Below are positions 4,397-6,963 of a stretch of DNA of 6,963 nt, one piece after another. The position numbers and the translations under genes are program-made. The notes below the pieces were generated by a model. It searched no databases. It was not told the origin of the DNA and saw only the letters and a program-made list of their open reading frames with translations. Within the stretch, counting starts at the first letter, position 1, and each line of letters opens with the position of its first letter. The stretch lies in contig NZ_DASYHS010000188.1 of assembly GCF_035998295.1 (NCBI RefSeq), positions 1 through 6,963 on the forward strand, written 5' to 3'. This stretch comes from DASYHS01 sp035998295 (lineage in GTDB: Bacteria > Pseudomonadota > Alphaproteobacteria > Azospirillales > Azospirillaceae).

Positions 4397-5862
4397 TGGA
4401 TCTCCCGATCGGCCACGAGGTGGACAGGAACTGAACGCAGGGCAGCCGCGGCACCCTGGGCAAGCCGGGTCCGCTCGGCGGGCAGTTCGATGATCGCCGT
4501 CGTGCCCGCTCCCGGTGAACTGCATATCCGCAGTTCGCCCCCATGCAGCTTGACCAGCGCTTCCGCGATCGGCAGCCCCAGGCCGGTCCCCTCGTGCACC
4601 CGCTTGAAGCCCCGGCTGACCTGCCGGAACCGTTGCATGGCGACGGCGATCTCCTCCGAGCTCATGCCGATCCCCTCGTCGCGCACCTGGATCGAGATGC
4701 CGCCGGTGTCGCGGAGCTGGGCGGCGACCTTGACCGTCGACCCTTCCGGCGAAAACTTGATGGCGTTGGACAGCAGGTTGATGATCGCCTGCTTCATCCG
4801 CGTCTCGTCGCCGAAGATCATCAGGTCCTCTTGGGCGAGCGAGATGGTCACGTCTATGCGCCGCCGCAAGGCCCGGTCGCGCACCATGAGCACGCAGGCA
4901 TCCAGGAGCCTCTCGCACGCCATCGTCGTCTCCTCGAGCGACAGGTGCCCTGCATCCACTTTCGCGAGGTCGAGCAGGTCGTTGATGATGCCCAGCAGAT
5001 GCCGGCCCGCCGAGACCACCTCTCCGGCATAGCCGCGCCCGGTGCTGTCGAGCCGGCCCAGGATTCCCTGCGCCATCGCCTCGGAGAAGCCGATGATCGC
5101 GTTGAGGGGGGTCCGCAGCTCGTGACTCATCGTCGCGAGGAACTCGGTCTTGGCCCGGTTCGCCAGCTCGGCCGTGACCTGGGCCTGCTCGGCGTTCTGG
5201 CGCTCCTTCTCCGCTGCGACGCGCGCCTCCTGCTCCCGGCGCGCGTGCAGACGGCTGCGCGACAGCTCGTGGAACACCAATCCGGCCAGGAGGAGCCCGG
5301 AGGTCAGGATGCCGACGACATACAGTTTCCATTTGAGGTCGGAAGCCTCGATGTCGTGCCGCCACATCGCCTCCAGGGCCTCTCCCGTGACGACGTCCCG
5401 GAAATACGCCTTGAGGTCGGAATCGGTCCCGTTCAGCACGGCGGCGATCTGCGCGTTTGCCACGGAAGGCCCGCGCGTCGTCTCCGCAAGCAGCCCTTCG
5501 ATGCTCCTCAGCTTGTCGAAGAGCTCCTGCAGGACTTCATCCCCCTCGCTCCATATGCGAAGCGTTTGCTTGTCCCTCAGAACCGCCTGGTACCGGCTCC
5601 ACAGGATTTCGTACTGGAGCAGAATGTCGTCCCGGCTCACCCGGGGGTCGCCGAGGACGTACCGGTCCTGCATGCCGATCAGCCGCAGCGTCTCGGTCTG
5701 GAGTTCCGACGAATGCCAGATGCTGACGCGGACGAGGCCGGCGAATCGCCTCCGCGCGGTGTCGCTGGCGTCAAGGCTCAGGAAGAACGAGCCGACCAGG
5801 GTCGCCAGGGCCGCGAGGATCAGAAGGGCCAGGGCCCGGAAGCGCTTGGTCGATGGGCTCAC
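4393..5862 (-). CDS. Membrane sensor histidine kinase (HisKA plus HATPase)
   Basis: This 489-residue inner-membrane kinase should autophosphorylate on His247. Residues 9-30 form a hydrophobic first membrane segment (ALALLILAALATLVGSFF). Residues 31-178 form a mostly helical periplasmic domain with no family I recognise. Residues 179-199 form the second membrane segment. Residues 200-238 are a charged, Ala/Glu/Arg-rich coiled-coil linker. HisKA follows with the H box FLATMSHELRTPLNAIIGFS (241-260). The ATPase domain has the N box QAIINLLSNAIKFSPEG (358-374), G1 DEGIGM (395-400), and EGTGLGLPI (424-432). There is no receiver or Hpt domain. The start is GTG at 5862; GAGGAG lies only two bases upstream, so the exact start is uncertain, though the hydrophobic segment requires a start near here. 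The stop overlaps the acetyltransferase start. The SUOX-fold gene lies 102 bp upstream on the same strand. With no response regulator in the window, its output is unknown. Confidence 0.95.
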   Translation of the reverse strand: MSPSTKRFRALALLILAALATLVGSFFLSLDASDTARRRFAGLVRVSIWHSSELQTETLRLIGMQDRYVLGDPRVSRDDILLQYEILWSRYQAVLRDKQTLRIWSEGDEVLQELFDKLRSIEGLLAETTRGPSVANAQIAAVLNGTDSDLKAYFRDVVTGEALEAMWRHDIEASDLKWKLYVVGILTSGLLLAGLVFHELSRSRLHARREQEARVAAEKERQNAEQAQVTAELANRAKTEFLATMSHELRTPLNAIIGFSEAMAQGILGRLDSTGRGYAGEVVSAGRHLLGIINDLLDLAKVDAGHLSLEETTMACERLLDACVLMVRDRALRRRIDVTISLAQEDLMIFGDETRMKQAIINLLSNAIKFSPEGSTVKVAAQLRDTGGISIQVRDEGIGMSSEEIAVAMQRFRQVSRGFKRVHEGTGLGLPIAEALVKLHGGELRICSSPGAGTTAIIELPAERTRLAQGAAAALRSVPVHLVADREIQ

Positions 5863-5964
5863 GACTCCTCGCTCTGCCGCGGGTGGTACGGCGCCGTTCG
5901 AAAACCCTGCCGGGCTGACGAACCGGCGCTGTCGGCTTGGGCTGCGCCCGGGCCGGCGAGCACG

Positions 5965-6480
5965 TCAGCGGACGACCAACTCCTTGAGCTGCCACACCAT
6001 TTTCCGTTCGGTCTGAAGGTTCTGGAGATCAGGGCGCCCATCCACGTCGTACACGATCCACAAGGGCCCGAAATCCCGAACCTTCATCGGCTCGCCGTTC
6101 ACCCGGGTTGCGAGCAGAACCGGAAGCTCGACGACGTCGTCCATCGGGATCGTCGCTGAGAATTCGTTCAAGGCCGTGGCGACGATCTGAGTGCCTTCGG
6201 CGCCGACGGCCTCGAGGAGGTCCCGCAGCAGCACGCCCTCGAAGACGGCCGTGTCGGTCCATCGCGTCGTCGCCTCGAACTTCGTCTGAGGGAGCGCCGA
6301 CAGCATCGCCATGTCGAACACGGCCGCCGAGGGGGCATTCGTCTCGGAAACCTGCCCCCCGACCGTCAACACGATATCGCCCGCCGGCTTTTCGAGTGCT
6401 GCCGCTTCGGCTGTCCAGAGCAACAGCCCGAGCGCAACCCCGTTAAACGTCCTGGCCCATGTCACGACCGAGAATCCCAT
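5965..6480 (-). CDS. Secreted SUOX/YedY-fold (oxidoreductase molybdopterin-binding-like) protein lacking cysteine
   Basis: The 171-residue product starts with a Sec-type signal peptide (hydrophobic VALGLLLW, 15-22; AEAAA cleavage region near 24-28; no twin-arginine), so it should act in the periplasm. Residues 35-168 resemble the core of the sulfite-oxidase/YedY molybdopterin fold: ILTV-like GDIVLTVGGQV (34-44), FDMAMLSALPQ (55-65), the RWTDTAVFEGVLLRDLLEAVGA stretch (73-94, quoted here by ends RWTDT and LLEAVGA), NEFSATIPMDD (105-115), NGEPM...DFGPLWIVYD (128-145). Enzymes of this fold bind molybdenum through a conserved cysteine before the 'W.GV.L..LL' motif; this protein has no cysteine at all and WTDT occupies that region. 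It is therefore unlikely to be a molybdoenzyme. With the histidine kinase as its neighbour, a ligand-binding or sensing accessory is plausible (inference). The ATG at 6480 has only a weak ribosome site. Confidence 0.8.
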   Translation of the reverse strand: MGFSVVTWARTFNGVALGLLLWTAEAAALEKPAGDIVLTVGGQVSETNAPSAAVFDMAMLSALPQTKFEATTRWTDTAVFEGVLLRDLLEAVGAEGTQIVATALNEFSATIPMDDVVELPVLLATRVNGEPMKVRDFGPLWIVYDVDGRPDLQNLQTERKMVWQLKELVVR

Positions 6481-6835
6481 CTATTCGTTCATGCTTTTGC
6501 ATCGTCCAATATGCCGATGCCAAAAATCATAAGCAATAAAAGAGGGGACTGTTCGGCGGATTCATCCCGTGTGCACCGGGCCGGTCGGCCAACCCCTTCG
6601 GGGCGGCGTAGGAGACCAGGGCCCGTACGCGGGGCGGGACGTCGTTTGGGACCGGCCCGATTCTCGGCTTGGCCTCATGCGGCACGGCGGCCGCCCTCCA
6701 CCGGCGGTGGATCCGGCCGCCACTTCCACGAGCACGAATGTCAAGGAACCGTCGCTTCCGGCCGACGGAACGAACGGAAATTCACTTCCGGCATCGAAGC
6801 GTTGCAATGATTCGTCCTACTTAGTGGTGCATCCG
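6481..6835. other. Intergenic stretch without a supportable gene
   Basis: Between the SUOX-fold start and the IS630 transposase stop I see no convincing coding sequence. Open frames on both strands are rich in Pro, Arg and Gly and match nothing I know. The first 60 bases are AT-rich and probably promoter. The rest is GC-rich and holds two clean palindromes: ACCGGGCCGGT (6575-6585) and TCCACCG-G-CGGTGGA (6697-6711). The right part, up to the hairpin at 6820-6840, probably includes the end of the IS630 element, but I cannot place the IS tip. Confidence 0.5.
6508..6536 (-). promoter_or_regulatory. Possible promoter of the SUOX-fold/kinase/acetyltransferase cluster
   Basis: In an unusually AT-rich patch before the SUOX-fold gene, the minus strand carries TTGCTT (6536-6531) and CATATT (6513-6508) with exactly 17 bp between. 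These match the -35 at 3 of 6 and the -10 at 4 of 6. The start codon at 6480 would lie about 20 bases after the transcription start. Position supports it better than sequence. Confidence 0.35.
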
Positions 6836-6840
6836 CTAAG
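6820..6840. other. Hairpin spanning the IS630 transposase stop codon
   Basis: CTTAGTGG (6820-6827) pairs with CCGCTAAG (6833-6840) over a TGCAT loop, with eight pairs including one T-G wobble. The TAG stop of the transposase (6838-6836) lies in one arm. No T run follows on either strand, so it is not a standard terminator. It may belong to the element's end structure. Confidence 0.45.
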
Positions 6841-6963
6841 TCCTTGAGAGAGTTGGGGCAGCAGCGACGCCGAGACGGCGCGGGGCGCGATGTCGTCGCC
6901 GTCGGCCCCAGATGAAGGGATGCTTGTGCTGGTTCCAGTAGGCGGTCGCCCGTTCGACGGCCT
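6836..6963 (-). CDS. IS630-family transposase, C-terminal 41 residues (rest beyond right edge)
   Basis: From the right edge the minus strand stays open for 41 codons to TAG at 6838-6836. The peptide contains AVERATAYWNQHKHPFIWG followed by RRRRHRAPRR. The 'A..YWN.H..PF.WG' block and the following arginine run are characteristic of the C-terminus of IS630-family (DDE, Tc1/mariner-like) transposases, which insert at TA dinucleotides. The first base of the window's last codon is missing, so the frame is fixed only by similarity and by the stop. Whether the element is intact is unknown because most of it is off the edge. The assignment rests on remembered family motifs. Confidence 0.75.
   Translation of the reverse strand, partial: AVERATAYWNQHKHPFIWGRRRRHRAPRRLGVAAAPTLSRT

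Noticed and set aside
4543..6159. 538-codon plus-strand open frame opposite the histidine kinase
   Set aside because: High-GC antisense shadow: the minus-strand frame contains all kinase motifs, while this one is low-complexity Arg/Pro/His-rich.
6592..6603. CCCCTTCGGGG hairpin as a terminator
   Set aside because: The stem is only four base pairs and no T run follows on either strand.
6562..6807. Minus-strand small open frame in the right intergenic region
   Set aside because: It needs a TTG start, has no ribosome site, and its composition (Pro/Arg/Gly) is that expected of non-coding GC-rich DNA.
1..6963. CRISPR array or known anti-phage defence operon
   Set aside because: No regularly spaced repeats and no recognisable defence effector genes in the window.

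Overview
The window looks like the chromosome of a high-GC alphaproteobacterium, most plausibly a Rhodospirillales/Azospirillum-like lineage. This is judged from GC-rich codon use, the IS relatives and the gene types; no marker gene fixes the taxon. It divides into four blocks.

(1) 1-2220, the right end of an integrative element. A gene of unknown function runs off the left edge on the minus strand. A 149-bp divergent promoter region follows, with a perfect 8-bp inverted repeat over the apparent -35 box. Next come a complete tyrosine recombinase (all six catalytic residues visible) and a GIY-YIG/Mug113-like small protein whose start overlaps the integrase stop by one base. The block ends in the 3' end of a tRNA-like gene (T-arm, 3' acceptor strand, encoded CCA) with a Rho-independent terminator just beyond it. 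A tRNA 3' end without its 5' half, next to an integrase, is the usual signature of an attachment-site junction, so the intact tRNA should lie beyond the left edge. The GIY-YIG gene reads into this junction and stops inside the T-stem.

(2) 2250-2942, junction-proximal debris. The main item is a decayed ISAs1-family transposase remnant on the minus strand, frameshifted and internally deleted.

(3) 2943-6480, chromosomal genes, all on the minus strand. One is a stand-alone UbiX-type flavin prenyltransferase. Upstream of it is a three-gene cluster in transcription order: a secreted SUOX/YedY-fold protein without any cysteine, a membrane sensor histidine kinase, and a maltose/galactoside O-acetyltransferase-like hexapeptide-repeat enzyme. 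The last two overlap in an ATGA. The likely logic is a periplasmic binding protein feeding a membrane kinase, with a co-translated acetyltransferase as partner or output. No response regulator is present in the window.

(4) 6481-6963, an intergenic stretch with a possible promoter for the cluster and several palindromes, then the C-terminal end of an IS630-family transposase entering from the right edge.

The best candidates for something new are the cysteine-free SUOX-fold/histidine kinase/acetyltransferase module and the integrase-GIY-YIG pair whose second gene is completed by the attachment site.
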